This document shows positions 9,945 to 18,983 of a DNA stretch of 64,000 nucleotides, piece by piece (the stretch's first letter is position 1; the number at the start of each line of letters is the position of its first letter). Origin of the DNA: Gemmatimonadota bacterium (GTDB taxonomy: Bacteria > Gemmatimonadota > Gemmatimonadetes > Longimicrobiales > Gaopeijiaceae); NCBI GenBank assembly GCA_009692205.1, contig SHZR01000005.1:62001-126000 (forward strand), given 5' to 3'. The notes beneath the pieces are model-generated. The model was not told the origin of the DNA and made no database searches. It saw nothing but the letters and a program-made list of their open reading frames with translations. A program made the position numbers and the translations under genes.

Positions 9945-10354
9945 CGACGCGCCCGATCACCACCGACGACCTCATGCGCTACCTCGACGGTGAGCTCGCG
10001 CCCGAAGAGCGCCAGCGCGTCGACGCCGAGCTCGCGACCTCGACGGAACTCCAGCGTGAGGTCGCGATCTTCCGAGCCCTGAAGTCGGACTTCCAGGAGC
10101 TGAGCTTCCACCCGGCGAACCGCTACACCTCTGTGTGGGACCGCGTGAACGCGCGGGTGACGCGCCCCATCGGGGCGCTGCTCCTGGTCGCCGGCCTGGC
10201 GGTGTGGCTCACGTACGGCGTGTACATCTTCGCGTCGTCGCCCTCCGATCCGTGGGAGAAGCTCGCGACGGGGGCGATCGCCATCGGGATCCTGATCCTG
10301 TTCGCTTCCGTGATCTGGGAGCGCTACCGCGAGTGGCTCCGCGATCCCTATTAA
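9941..10354 (+). CDS. Membrane protein with anti-sigma-like N-terminus
   Basis: 137 residues from ATG 9941, which overlaps the sigma-factor stop. The N-terminal ~50 residues (TTDDLMRYLDGELAPEER and following) match the start of cytosolic anti-sigma domains, but no HxxxCxxC zinc motif is present. Two hydrophobic segments follow (about residues 73-93 and 101-122), ending with a short basic tail WERYREWLRDPY. The likely role is membrane-tethered control of the adjacent ECF sigma factor; this is inferred from coupling and the N-terminal motif. Stop is TAA. Confidence 0.72.
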   Translation: MTTRPITTDDLMRYLDGELAPEERQRVDAELATSTELQREVAIFRALKSDFQELSFHPANRYTSVWDRVNARVTRPIGALLLVAGLAVWLTYGVYIFASSPSDPWEKLATGAIAIGILILFASVIWERYREWLRDPY

Positions 10355-10366
10355 GGACGTGCATCG

Positions 10367-10690
10367 ATGATCGTCGTGACGACCGCGGACGTGGCCGGCC
10401 AGCGCATCACCGAGACGCTCGGACTCGTGCGGGGGAGCACCATCAGGAGCCGGCACCTCGGGCACTACTTCATCGCGGTCCTGCGCAACCTGGCCGGCGG
10501 CGAGATCCGGGAGTACACGAAGGTCCTCGCGGAGGCGCGCGAACAGGCCATCGACCGCATGGTCGAGGAGGCGCAGGCGCTCAGGGCCGACGCGGTCGTC
10601 GCCGTGCGCTTCCAGACGTCGGAGGTGATGACGGGCGCGGCCGAGATGCTCTGCTACGGGACGGCGGTCCGGCTGGAGCCTACGGCCTAG
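10367..10690 (+). CDS. YbjQ/UPF0145 family protein
   Basis: 107 residues, full length for this small family. Family features include the start VTTADVAGQRI, GLVRGSTIRSRHLG, the REQAIDRMVEEAQALRADAVV helix, followed by the strand VAVRFQTSEVM, and a terminal CYGTAV. The family is described as a possible heavy-metal-binding domain forming pentamers, but its biological role is unproven. Only 12 bases separate it from the membrane protein upstream, so it may belong to the sigma-factor transcript. Confidence 0.85.
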   Translation: MIVVTTADVAGQRITETLGLVRGSTIRSRHLGHYFIAVLRNLAGGEIREYTKVLAEAREQAIDRMVEEAQALRADAVVAVRFQTSEVMTGAAEMLCYGTAVRLEPTA

Positions 10691-10697
10691 CTTCCCT

Positions 10698-10734
10698 TTG
10701 CCATGTTATCATACGGACGTATAATGATAACATG
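10698..10734 (+). promoter_or_regulatory. Promoter-operator of the PIN toxin-antitoxin pair; probably leaderless
   Basis: TTGCCA (10698-10703), 16-base spacer, perfect TATAAT (10720-10725). A perfect 11-base inverted repeat, CATGTTATCAT (10702-10712) and ATGATAACATG (10724-10734), covers the -10 box and the ATG itself; a nested ATACG-GA-CGTAT palindrome lies at 10711-10722. The predicted transcription start (~10732) falls on the start codon. AT-rich palindromes over the promoter are typical of antitoxin autoregulation. Confidence 0.75.
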
Positions 10735-10959
10735 ATTCGGACTCAGATTTCGGTGGACGAGAAGCTCTACGAGCGCGCCAAGGCGGTCGCGAGGCGTCAC
10801 GGCATCTCCTTGGCAGAGTTGGTTCGACGGGGTCTCCAGGAAGTCGTGTCCCGGGAGCCGACCAAGCAGCCATGGATGGCTTACGCCGGAGTGTTCGACG
10901 GTAACAAGAGCGACAGTTCGAGCGTGGACGACGTGGTCTACGGGCGTGAGGCGCCGTGA
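10732..10959 (+). CDS. Antitoxin, ribbon-helix-helix type (VapB-like)
   Basis: 75 residues. N-terminus MIRTQISVDEKLYERAKAVA followed by RRHGISLAELVRRGLQEVV is a ribbon-helix-helix DNA-binding fold (beta strand then two helices). The acidic tail (GNKSDSSSVDDVVYG) is the likely toxin-binding part. The ATG is the right end of a perfect palindrome in the promoter, so the product probably represses its own operon. The stop overlaps the start of the PIN gene (GTGA), the usual antitoxin-first arrangement. Confidence 0.88.
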   Translation: MIRTQISVDEKLYERAKAVARRHGISLAELVRRGLQEVVSREPTKQPWMAYAGVFDGNKSDSSSVDDVVYGREAP

Positions 10960-11366
10960 GGGCCTCGGAGGTCTTCCTGGATAGCGGAATCTTCGTCGCG
11001 TTCCTCAACCGCAAGGACCGACATCATTCACAAGCCGTCGCCCTTTTCAGCGGTCCTCCCGTGCGTTGGTTCACGTCCGCGCTCGTGCGTTCGGAGGCCT
11101 ACTCGTGGTTCCTTCACAAGTACGGCGAGGAAGCCGCAAGGCATTTCCGGCTGTTCATCGACAACCTGGATCACCTGAGGATGTTCGACACCGACCCTGA
11201 ACATCACGAAAATGTCGGCAAGGTTCTGGATCGCTTTCGAGGGACAAAGCTCACCTATGTCGATGCGTCGAGCTTGGCTTTCATGTCGAGGCAGAACATC
11301 AAGCGCGCCTGGGCAACGGATCACCACCTCGGGCTGACAGGCGCGGAGGTGATGCCCAGAGGCTGA
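10956..11366 (+). CDS. PIN-domain toxin (VapC-like RNase)
   Basis: 136 residues, typical VapC length. The acidic residues of the PIN active site are visible: Asp in FLDSGIFVAFLN near residue 9, Glu in LVRSEAYSWF, Asp in TYVDASSLAFM and Asp in AWATDHHLGLTG near the end. Such proteins are Mg-dependent endoribonucleases, often cutting tRNA or rRNA, kept inactive by the paired antitoxin. GTG start overlapping the antitoxin stop. RNA target unknown. Confidence 0.88.
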   Translation: MRASEVFLDSGIFVAFLNRKDRHHSQAVALFSGPPVRWFTSALVRSEAYSWFLHKYGEEAARHFRLFIDNLDHLRMFDTDPEHHENVGKVLDRFRGTKLTYVDASSLAFMSRQNIKRAWATDHHLGLTGAEVMPRG

Positions 11367-11374
11367 AGACGGCC

Positions 11375-13750
11375 GTGATCAACAGCGAAGTGGCGTTGGG
11401 ATGGGGCGTGACCCACTACCGCGACGCCGCGTCGCTTGCTGACGGTCCCAAGGTCCCGGCATCTTCGCGCTCTAGCGCGTTCCGTCCCGGGGGTACCTTG
11501 GCGACGCTGGCCATTCTGCAAGCCGACGCACGAGCCGTCGCGCGCCTCTACCCGGCGCTGAGCGGCGAGCACGAGGTCGTGGTGTGCTCGTCCTGGGAAT
11601 CGATGGGACGCATGTTGGGCCGTAACGACTTCGACGGCTGCCTGGTCGACGCGGACCACCCCGACCGCGAGACCGCGAGCCGGGAGATCGAGTCGCTTCG
11701 GATTCGCCATCCCGGCGTGGCGGTCATCGCGTACGTAGAGGCCAACTACCCGCTCGCGTACTACGACCTCGGCGGGCTGGGCGTGGCCGGCATCCTAGCC
11801 ACCGACGCCGCGCCCCCGGCCATTCGAGCCGTGATCGACCGTGCGCTCGCCACCGCGCGTGCGGACCGCATCGCGCGGGGCCTCGAGGGCCGCTACGCCT
11901 CGCCCGGGCCCGATGCCATCGGATGGGCGGTCGAGCACGCGGGCCCGGACACGAGCGTGGAGAAGCTCGCCGCTGCGCTCGGCCACACGCCGCGGAGCCT
12001 GCGGCTGGCACTCGAGAACGCGGGCTTCCCGGCGCCGACGCGCGTGCTCCTTTGGGGAAGGCTTCTTCTGGCGGGCGCGCGCCTCGGCAGGGACGGGCGG
12101 ACGGTGGAGGACGTGGCGTTCTCCTTGGGATACGCCACCGCGACCTCGCTCGCGCGGGCCATGAAGAGCCAGACCGGACTCACGCCGCACGAAGTGTCCG
12201 AGCGCGGAGGAACGGAGCGCGTGCGCGACGCGCTGTTCCCCGAGACGGGCGACTCACGTTCGCCGACTGTCCGCTTGGGCAAGATCGCGTCGGTCGCGCT
12301 CTTCGCGTTCCTCACAGGGTGCGCCACACTCGGCGTCGGCGGCTCGGGAGTCGACCGCGGGTCCATCGACGCGCTCCTGGGTACGTCGCCCCTTGACCGC
12401 GCGCACTTCGGGGTCCTCGCGATCGACGCCCGCACGGGACGCACACTCTACGCGCGCGACGCGCAGCGCTGGTTCGTGCCCGCGTCGAACCAGAAGATCC
12501 TGATCACGGCCGCAGCTTGGACGCTACTCGGACCCCAGTACCGGTTCCGTACGGAGATCTGGGCGTCGGGCCCGCTGGAGAACGGACGGCTCGACGGAGA
12601 CCTCGTGCTGGTCGGCTCCGGCGATCCCTCGCTGTCGGCGCGCTACTGGGAGTCGGGCACGGAGGCGCTCCGCGCGCTCTCCGACAGCGTGGCGACGGCC
12701 GGCGTGAGGCACGTCACCGGCTCGCTCCTCGTCGACGTATCGGCCTGGGACTCCGCGTCCGTGGCGCCGACGCGCGAGGTCGACGACCTGATCTTCGACT
12801 ACGGCGCCACCGGTGGCGCCTTCGCCATCGACGAGGGCGAGATCCGTGTGGTCGCGCGGCCGGGGCCGTGGCCGGGGTTGCCGGCAGAGGTGGAGTGGTC
12901 CCCTCGAGGCACCGACGACTTCGTGCTGTCGCGGGTGAGGACCGGGCGCGCGGACGCGACGACGCGCATCACGGCCCGCTATCTCCCCGAGACTCGGCAA
13001 CTCGTGCTCGACGGGAACGTCGCGTTGGGAACGGTCGACACGGTCGCCTTCGCGCAGCGCGACCCGGTCAGGCAGGCGGCCGCCGCGCTCTCACGCTCCA
13101 TCGAGGACGCCGGAGTCACGGTCGAGCAGGGTTGGGGTGTGCGGTGGACCCCGGGGGAAGCCGTGGGCCGGCAATGTCTCGCGGGCGCCGTGAGAGGGTG
13201 TCCTCGCGCTCGCCTCCTGGCCAGCCTCGAGTCCCCGCCCCTCCAGGAACTCGTCAGGGGCGTGCTCGGGCCGAGCCAGAACTGGATCGCGGAGCAGCTC
13301 ATTCTTGCTCTCGGGGCCGAGCGCGGCGAGCGCGGTAGTTGGCCGCAGGGCATTGGCGTCGTCGAGGCGTTCCTCCGGGAAGCGGGCGTCGACTCCCTGG
13401 ACGTGTCGGCGCGGGACGGGTCGGGTCTTTCCGCCTACAACCTCGTGACTCCCCGAGCGCTCATCCGCGTGCTTCAGTACATGGCCGCGCGGCCGGACGC
13501 GCCGATCTATCGCGCCGCGATGGCTGAGCCGGGCGAGAAGGACTCGACGCTCGAGGAAAGGCTCTCGGGGCTCGAGGGTCGCGTCTTCGCGAAGACCGGA
13601 ACGATCTCGAACGTCAACTCTTTGTCGGGATATCTCGTACGGGAGAGCGGCGAGGGTGTGATCTTTGCGATCCTCGCCAACGGAGCCGGGCTCGACGACG
13701 GCGAAGTCGAAGCGACGATCGACGAGATCGTCCGCGTCCTGGCGAGATAG
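11375..13750 (+). CDS. AraC-type HTH region joined in frame to PBP4-type D-Ala-D-Ala carboxypeptidase
   Basis: 791 residues without a stop. Residues ~43-165 resemble a degenerate receiver-like domain. Residues ~190-275 are an AraC-type DNA-binding region (SVEKLAAALGHTPRSLRLAL; DVAFSLGYATATSLARAMK; TGLTPHEV). Residues ~301-320 are a hydrophobic segment ending in a lipobox, FLTGCATLG. The rest is a peptidase S13 (DacB/PBP4) domain: SxxK in PASNQKI (Ser ~371, Lys ~374), SxN in SGLSAYN, KTG in FAKTGTISNVNS. A TTG at 12275 in the same frame would give a normal lipoprotein carboxypeptidase, so this may be a one-protein membrane regulator, or two overlapping products without a stop between them. GTG start 9 bases after the PIN gene. 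Confidence 0.75.
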   Translation: MINSEVALGWGVTHYRDAASLADGPKVPASSRSSAFRPGGTLATLAILQADARAVARLYPALSGEHEVVVCSSWESMGRMLGRNDFDGCLVDADHPDRETASREIESLRIRHPGVAVIAYVEANYPLAYYDLGGLGVAGILATDAAPPAIRAVIDRALATARADRIARGLEGRYASPGPDAIGWAVEHAGPDTSVEKLAAALGHTPRSLRLALENAGFPAPTRVLLWGRLLLAGARLGRDGRTVEDVAFSLGYATATSLARAMKSQTGLTPHEVSERGGTERVRDALFPETGDSRSPTVRLGKIASVALFAFLTGCATLGVGGSGVDRGSIDALLGTSPLDRAHFGVLAIDARTGRTLYARDAQRWFVPASNQKILITAAAWTLLGPQYRFRTEIWASGPLENGRLDGDLVLVGSGDPSLSARYWESGTEALRALSDSVATAGVRHVTGSLLVDVSAWDSASVAPTREVDDLIFDYGATGGAFAIDEGEIRVVARPGPWPGLPAEVEWSPRGTDDFVLSRVRTGRADATTRITARYLPETRQLVLDGNVALGTVDTVAFAQRDPVRQAAAALSRSIEDAGVTVEQGWGVRWTPGEAVGRQCLAGAVRGCPRARLLASLESPPLQELVRGVLGPSQNWIAEQLILALGAERGERGSWPQGIGVVEAFLREAGVDSLDVSARDGSGLSAYNLVTPRALIRVLQYMAARPDAPIYRAAMAEPGEKDSTLEERLSGLEGRVFAKTGTISNVNSLSGYLVRESGEGVIFAILANGAGLDDGEVEATIDEIVRVLAR

Positions 13751-13773
13751 CCCGCTCACCCCGCACCGCCCAC

Positions 13774-16392
13774 ATGGCCGACTACAAGCTCCCCAAGCTC
13801 CCATCCGATGCCGAACTGGGCATCACCGACGAGGACCGTGAACTCGCCGACGAGATCCCGTCGGAAGGTGAGCTGTCGAAGGCAGAGTTGCTCTCGCTCC
13901 TCGGGGAGTCGTCCTCGCCCGGCGGCGCCAAGAGCGGGAGCGCGAAGGCCGCCAAAGGGAAGGCCAAGAAGGCCAAGAAGCTCGGCGGGGCGGAGTCCAA
14001 GCCTCCAGCGGAGTCCAAGCCCGCGGCGGCCGAAGGGCCGAGCAGCCGCTGGAGGGGAGCACTGACCGCCGTCGCTCTTTTGGCCATGGCGTTCGTCGGT
14101 AGCAGTCGCATGGCCCTCCCGCGCCCGGTCCCCGCCAACGCAGCCGACACCGCGTTCTCGTCCGCCCGCGCGATGTCCATGCTCGTCGAGATCGCCAGGG
14201 AGCCCCACCCGACGGGCTCGCCCGAGAACGCGCGGGTCCGCGAATACTTGCTCGACCGCCTGCGCTCGCTCGGCCTCGAGCCCGAGGTCCAGACCACCAC
14301 CAGCATGGTCCAACGCGGTTCGGCCGTCCGTTTCGCGACCGTGCGGAACGTGATGGCGCGCCTGCCCGGGACCCGCTCCAGCGGCGCCATCCTGATCACG
14401 GCGCACTACGACAGCCGCGAGCTGGCGCCCGGTGCGGGCGACGACGGGTCAGGCGTCGTCGCGATCCTCGAAGCGCTACGCGCCCTGCGCGCGGGCACAG
14501 CGGTGACCAATGATGTGATCGTGCTCTTCACCGACGCGGAGGAGCTCGGCATGCTCGGTGCGCGCGCGTTCGTGGACGAGCATCCGTGGCTCGCGGACGT
14601 ATCCGTCGTGCTCTCGTTCGAGATGAGGGGCGCGGGGGGTCCCTCGATCATGTTCGAGACCAAGGACCAGAACGGGTGGGTCGTGCGGGCGCTCGCGGAG
14701 TTCGATCCGCGGCCGTTCGCAAACTCTCTGGCGTACGAGGTCTACCAGCGACTCCCGAACGACACCGACTTCACTCCGTTCAAGGAGGCCGGCAAGCAGG
14801 GGCTGAACTTCGCGGCCATCGGCCGAGGCCACATCTATCATCAGGCCAGCGACACGCCGGAGAACTTCTCCGAGGCCACACTCCAACATCACGGCCTACG
14901 CGCACTGGCTGCGCTACGCTACTTCGGCGAGGCCGACCTCAGCGCGGTCGACGCGCCGAATCTCGTGTACTTCAGCGTGCCGATGCTCGGCCTCGTGGTC
15001 TACGATCCGACGTGGGTGCTGCCGATCACAGGTGGCCTGGTCGCGGCCTTCGCGCTGTTGATGCTGCTCGCGCTGCGCCGCGGGGCCCGGCCGGCAGGCG
15101 TGGGCGCCGGTCTCGGCGTGGCGGTGCTCGGCGGTGCGCTCGCGTACGGCGCCGGGCTTGGCCTCGTGCGCTGGACGGCGGCGTTCCATCCCGAAGCGGG
15201 AAGCCTCAGCGGCGCGCTGTATCACAGCGAGGGATGGTACGTGCTCGGCCTCGCGGCAGCGGTCCTCGTGGTCGTGACCACGCTGCACGGCGTCTCGCGT
15301 CGATGGCTGCGCCCGCACGAACTCATCGCGGGCGCGCTGCTGCTCCCACTCGGGCTCGCGGCGTGGCTCGGGTTCGCCGCGCCGCTCGGCGCCATGAACG
15401 TGCAGTGGCCCGTCGCGGCGGCGCTCCTGGCGGCACTCGCGGTCGTGCTCCTGGGCTCGCGAGCGAGTGGGCCGATCGGCTGGATCGCCACGCTCCTGTT
15501 CGCGCTTCCGGTGATGGTCCTCCTGGTCCCCGTGATCGAGCTCCTCTGGATCACGCTGAGCATCCAGCAGGCCCCCGTGTTCGCCGTCCTCATGGCGATC
15601 GCGGCATACCTCTGCCTTCCTGCCCTCGAGTCGCTTCGGCACCCCAACGCCTGGTGGGCGCCGCTCGCGGGCTTGGCCGTGGCCGCCGGCGCGCTCGGCC
15701 TCGGCACGTGGGCGGCACGCCCGAGCGCCGCCCGCCCGGCCCCGAGCACATTGATCTACGCGTACGACCACGAGACCCACGCCGCCGTTTGGGCAACCGA
15801 CCGGGCCGCCGATCCGACGCTCGACTCCGTCGCGATCGCCTGGGCCGCAGGCGGAACCGGCGCGAGCTTCGCCCCGACGCGCGATCTCACGCAGTTCGGC
15901 TTCGAGGCCGAAGCGCTCTCGGTCGCGGACGCCCCCGTGTTTGCTGCGACCCCTCCGTACGTCGCGATCCTATCGGACAGCACCGAGGGCGCGTCGCGCC
16001 GCGTGACCCTCGGCGTCCGGTCCGAGATCGGCGCCGAGCTGCTGCGCTTCCAGCTCGACCCACTCAGTAGCACGCGCCTGCTGGCCCTCAACGGCCGCGC
16101 GGTGACGGACTCGGGCAGCCTCACCTGGGCGGAGCACTGGGGCGAGCCGGACAGCCTCGTCATGCTGGACCTCGCGTTGAGCGCGGGCGAGCCACTCGGG
16201 CTCCATATCGTCGAGCACCTGCTGAGGCCCGAGGAGATCGTGGGTCTGGACGGGATGTTTCGCCGCCCGCCCGAGTTGGCGCCCGATGTGAACGCCGCGA
16301 GTGACAGGGCGGTATTCCGCTCTTCCGTGTCGGCGCTCCTCGGGGCCCTACCTGCCGACACCCTTGTCGGAACGGCGCCGCCGGCCATTTAA
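13774..16392 (+). CDS. Membrane-anchored M28 family zinc aminopeptidase
   Basis: 872 residues. The cytosolic N-terminus (~1-90) is acidic then lysine/alanine-rich (AKAAKGKAKKAKK); a membrane segment follows (~92-110). The M28 domain (~125-400) carries the two-zinc ligands in ITAHYDSRE, GAGDDGSG, FTDAEELGMLGARAF, FEMRGAGG (Glu at the usual Asp/Glu position) and GHIYHQASDT. Eight or so further hydrophobic segments (~405-650) and a C-terminal extracytoplasmic domain (~655-872) follow. This arrangement resembles Fxna/Pff1-type membrane M28 peptidases. Substrate unknown; peptide breakdown outside the membrane is inferred. 23 bases after the PBP4 gene. Confidence 0.85.
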   Translation: MADYKLPKLPSDAELGITDEDRELADEIPSEGELSKAELLSLLGESSSPGGAKSGSAKAAKGKAKKAKKLGGAESKPPAESKPAAAEGPSSRWRGALTAVALLAMAFVGSSRMALPRPVPANAADTAFSSARAMSMLVEIAREPHPTGSPENARVREYLLDRLRSLGLEPEVQTTTSMVQRGSAVRFATVRNVMARLPGTRSSGAILITAHYDSRELAPGAGDDGSGVVAILEALRALRAGTAVTNDVIVLFTDAEELGMLGARAFVDEHPWLADVSVVLSFEMRGAGGPSIMFETKDQNGWVVRALAEFDPRPFANSLAYEVYQRLPNDTDFTPFKEAGKQGLNFAAIGRGHIYHQASDTPENFSEATLQHHGLRALAALRYFGEADLSAVDAPNLVYFSVPMLGLVVYDPTWVLPITGGLVAAFALLMLLALRRGARPAGVGAGLGVAVLGGALAYGAGLGLVRWTAAFHPEAGSLSGALYHSEGWYVLGLAAAVLVVVTTLHGVSRRWLRPHELIAGALLLPLGLAAWLGFAAPLGAMNVQWPVAAALLAALAVVLLGSRASGPIGWIATLLFALPVMVLLVPVIELLWITLSIQQAPVFAVLMAIAAYLCLPALESLRHPNAWWAPLAGLAVAAGALGLGTWAARPSAARPAPSTLIYAYDHETHAAVWATDRAADPTLDSVAIAWAAGGTGASFAPTRDLTQFGFEAEALSVADAPVFAATPPYVAILSDSTEGASRRVTLGVRSEIGAELLRFQLDPLSSTRLLALNGRAVTDSGSLTWAEHWGEPDSLVMLDLALSAGEPLGLHIVEHLLRPEEIVGLDGMFRRPPELAPDVNAASDRAVFRSSVSALLGALPADTLVGTAPPAI

Positions 16393-16463
16393 CGGACCAC
16401 TTGCCTCGATCATCCGGACGTCAGTACACTTGGAGTATCAAACCCGAGGTTGGAGAGAAAGCG

Positions 16464-17225
16464 ATGATGAGGAAGCGCGATAAGTTGACCACGGTAGGGT
16501 GGACCGCGACGGCACTCGCGCTTGCGCTCGTCGCGGGCGCATGCAGCGACGCGACCGAACCGGATGCACTCGACTCTGCCATCAACTACGACATGGCGGT
16601 CCTGGCGGCCGACGCGACCCTCGAGGACGTGGCGCTCTGGAGCCTGCCCTTCGGCTTCGGACCCGTGCCGGCGCCGGGAGCTCCGGGCGGCCACGACTTC
16701 CCCAAGACGCGCGAAAAGACGCGCGAAGTGACGTTCTACGACGCCGCGGGAACCGAGCAGACCGCCTACGACTCCCTCACCACGGACGTCATCCATATCC
16801 TCCACAACGTGGAGGGCGAGGTGACGCGCGACGGCTGGACCGTCCTCGTCGAACGTGAAAGGGACAAGACGGTATCCGGTCTCGCGGGAACGGAGACGCA
16901 CAGGACCTGGAACGGCACCGGAAGCGAGCATGTGAGCCGCAGCGGCTTCACCCTTGAAGGTAAGGAGCGCTCCTACGACGCCCTGGGCGCGTTCACGCAC
17001 ACCGACGTGGTGGTGCCCATTCCCGGCTCAGTGCCGCGCTATCCCGTGTCCGGCACGATCACGCGGGCTCTCACCGTGACCCTCACCGGTCCCAACAGCA
17101 CCCGCACCCGGACCGTCGATGTCGTGATCACGTTCGACGGGACGAGCACCGCCACCGCCGTGGTGAACGGCGTGACCCGCCAGATCGACCTCACCGCTCG
17201 GGACGGCCGGTTTCCCCTGCGTTAA
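16464..17225 (+). CDS. Putative lipoprotein of unknown function
   Basis: 253 residues from ATG 16464, preceded by GGAGAGAAA as ribosome-binding site; upstream in-frame codons have no such site. MMRKRDKLTTVGW plus a hydrophobic run ends in VAGACSDATEP, a lipobox with the cysteine about residue 27. The mature part is rich in Thr, Val and Asp and probably beta-stranded (TLTGPNSTRTRTVDVVITF). No recognised family. TTGCCT (16401) and TACACT (16425) with an 18-base spacer are a possible promoter. A hairpin terminator follows at 17262. Confidence 0.68.
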   Translation: MMRKRDKLTTVGWTATALALALVAGACSDATEPDALDSAINYDMAVLAADATLEDVALWSLPFGFGPVPAPGAPGGHDFPKTREKTREVTFYDAAGTEQTAYDSLTTDVIHILHNVEGEVTRDGWTVLVERERDKTVSGLAGTETHRTWNGTGSEHVSRSGFTLEGKERSYDALGAFTHTDVVVPIPGSVPRYPVSGTITRALTVTLTGPNSTRTRTVDVVITFDGTSTATAVVNGVTRQIDLTARDGRFPLR

Positions 17226-17261
17226 CGCCGGCCCTAAGCGCGTCCGCACTCACGGACTGCC

Positions 17262-17299
17262 AAGGGGTGGCTGGCCTCGCGCCCGCCACCCCTTCTTGC
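17262..17299 (+). terminator. Intrinsic terminator after the lipoprotein gene
   Basis: A perfect 10-base stem, AAGGGGTGGC (17262-17271) pairing with GCCACCCCTT (17285-17294), with a 13-base loop, then TTCTT within the stem end and CTTGCT after it. The T tract is weak. It sits 36 bases past the lipoprotein stop and separates it from the NIPSNAP gene. Confidence 0.6.
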
Positions 17300-17362
17300 T
17301 GGAATGCGTCCCGGGGCTGAATCTCGTCCCTCGGAGACACACCCTCGGGAAGGAGACCGACG

Positions 17363-17821
17363 ATGGCTGCGAAGCGAGTCCTGCTGATCGGAACGATGGC
17401 CGCGCTGTTCGGAACGGGTTACGCGTTCGGGCGCATGGACCCGGTAGCGGACGCGGAGGCGAGCCCCATGGCTTCCTTTCAAGCCGCGGACCGCGTGTTC
17501 GAGCTGCGGACGTATACCGCGCCCGAGGGTAAGCTCGACGCCCTCCTGACTCGGTTCCGCGACCACACCATGCGGATCTTCGACAAGCACGGGATGACCA
17601 ACGTCGGTTACTGGCTCCCCCAGGACACGACGCTCCGTCAGAACACGCTCGTCTATCTCCTCGCGCATCCGTCTCGCGCCGCGGCGGACCAGGCCTGGCT
17701 CGACTTCCAAGCCGACCCCGAGTGGCAGCGGGTGTACGAGGAATCGCAGAGGGACGGACGCCTCTCGACGAGCGTGGTGAGGATGTATCTCGACCCCACC
17801 GACTTCTCGCAGATGCGGTAA
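17363..17821 (+). CDS. Secreted NIPSNAP family protein
   Basis: 152 residues with a signal-like N-terminus (MAAKRVLLIGTMAALFGTGY, ending near AEASPMAS). The mature part begins RVFELRTYTAPEGKLDAL, the classic NIPSNAP opening, followed by LTRFRDHTMRIFDKHGM and GYWLPQD, with the family's WLDFQADPEWQ motif near the end. This is a ferredoxin-like alpha/beta-barrel fold of unknown biochemical role. AAGGAG stands 8-10 bases before the ATG. Six bases separate it from the next metallohydrolase gene. Confidence 0.85.
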   Translation: MAAKRVLLIGTMAALFGTGYAFGRMDPVADAEASPMASFQAADRVFELRTYTAPEGKLDALLTRFRDHTMRIFDKHGMTNVGYWLPQDTTLRQNTLVYLLAHPSRAAADQAWLDFQADPEWQRVYEESQRDGRLSTSVVRMYLDPTDFSQMR

Positions 17822-17827
17822 TAAGCC

Positions 17828-18898
17828 ATGAAGCCGAATACCGCGGGGTTGGCCGCCGTGCTCGCGATCGCGTCCGTCGCCTTCGCCGAGCCAGGGGCCG
17901 CGCAAGCCAACAGGGCAGGTCGCGACTTCGATGCGGAGATCGAGGCGGCCTTGCGGTCGGCGAAGGAGGCCGCGGGCTTCGAGCACCTCGGCACGCTCAA
18001 CCGGATCTGCCTCCTCCCGGCGAGCGGTGGCGAGAACACGAATGACAATGTGCCGCGCTATGTGACCGACCCCTCGGCAGCTCCGCCGCGAGAGAGCTGG
18101 TACGCGGACCCCGCCCGCGTCTTCGACAACCTCTACTTCGTGGGCGGGAGCGAGCACTCGTCGTGGGCGCTGGTGACGGACGAGGGCATCATCATCATCG
18201 ACACGATCTATCCCTACAACTCCGAGGAGTTGGTCGTCGGGGGACTCCGGCGCCTCGGGCTCGACCCCGCCGACATCCGGTACGTCATCATCTCGCACGC
18301 ACACGGCGATCACATCGGCGGCGCCGAGATGCTCCAGCAACGCTACGGCGCGCGCGTCGTCATGGGCGCCGCGGACTGGGACCTCGTCGAGCGCTATCCG
18401 AACCGCTACCGGAGCATGGCGCCCAGGCGCGACATCGTCGGAGTCGACGGCATGGAGATCACGCTCGGCAACACGACCGTGACCCTCTGGGAGACGCCTG
18501 GACACACGCCCGGTACGCTCTCGTACACGTTCACGACCTACGAAGGCGGGCGCCCAGTGAACGTCGTCTACTCGGGCGGCACCGCGTTCAACTTCGTGAA
18601 CAACACGCCGGACCCCGGCGTCCGCAACTTCCAGACGTACATGGACTCCCAGCGCCACCTCGCAGAGCAGGCCGCGCGCACCGGCGCGACTGTGCTCCTG
18701 TCCAACCACTCCGAGTTCGACAACGCAGTGGACAAGAACCTGATGCTCGCGGGGTGGAGGGCGCTTTCGGCCATGGGCGCGGCTGCGGGCCCTCACCCGT
18801 ACGTGAACGGGGCCGAGTCCGTCGAGCGCTACTTCCAGGTCATGCAAGGGTGCGCGCGCGCCGCGCAACTCGGCCTCGAGCGACGGCTCATGATGTAG
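17828..18898 (+). CDS. Periplasmic metallo-beta-lactamase-fold hydrolase
   Basis: 356 residues with a signal peptide (to about GAAQAN). Zinc ligands: ISHAHGDHIGG (HxHxDH), ETPGHTPGT and LLSNHSEFDN, with the substrate-side YSGGTAFNF in place of the more usual GDxxF aspartate region. The spacing and the PGHTPG and SNH motifs resemble subclass B3 enzymes and their quorum-quenching or lactamase-like relatives. Whether it cleaves beta-lactams cannot be read from sequence. Likely co-transcribed with the NIPSNAP gene. Confidence 0.82.
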   Translation: MKPNTAGLAAVLAIASVAFAEPGAAQANRAGRDFDAEIEAALRSAKEAAGFEHLGTLNRICLLPASGGENTNDNVPRYVTDPSAAPPRESWYADPARVFDNLYFVGGSEHSSWALVTDEGIIIIDTIYPYNSEELVVGGLRRLGLDPADIRYVIISHAHGDHIGGAEMLQQRYGARVVMGAADWDLVERYPNRYRSMAPRRDIVGVDGMEITLGNTTVTLWETPGHTPGTLSYTFTTYEGGRPVNVVYSGGTAFNFVNNTPDPGVRNFQTYMDSQRHLAEQAARTGATVLLSNHSEFDNAVDKNLMLAGWRALSAMGAAAGPHPYVNGAESVERYFQVMQGCARAAQLGLERRLMM

Positions 18899-18983
18899 GG
18901 GTGGTCTTGTCCATCTTGGAGAGCGCTCCTACCGTCGAAGGCCCTGCCGGCGGCCAGATTCGTCCATCCCGACCCAAATTCCG

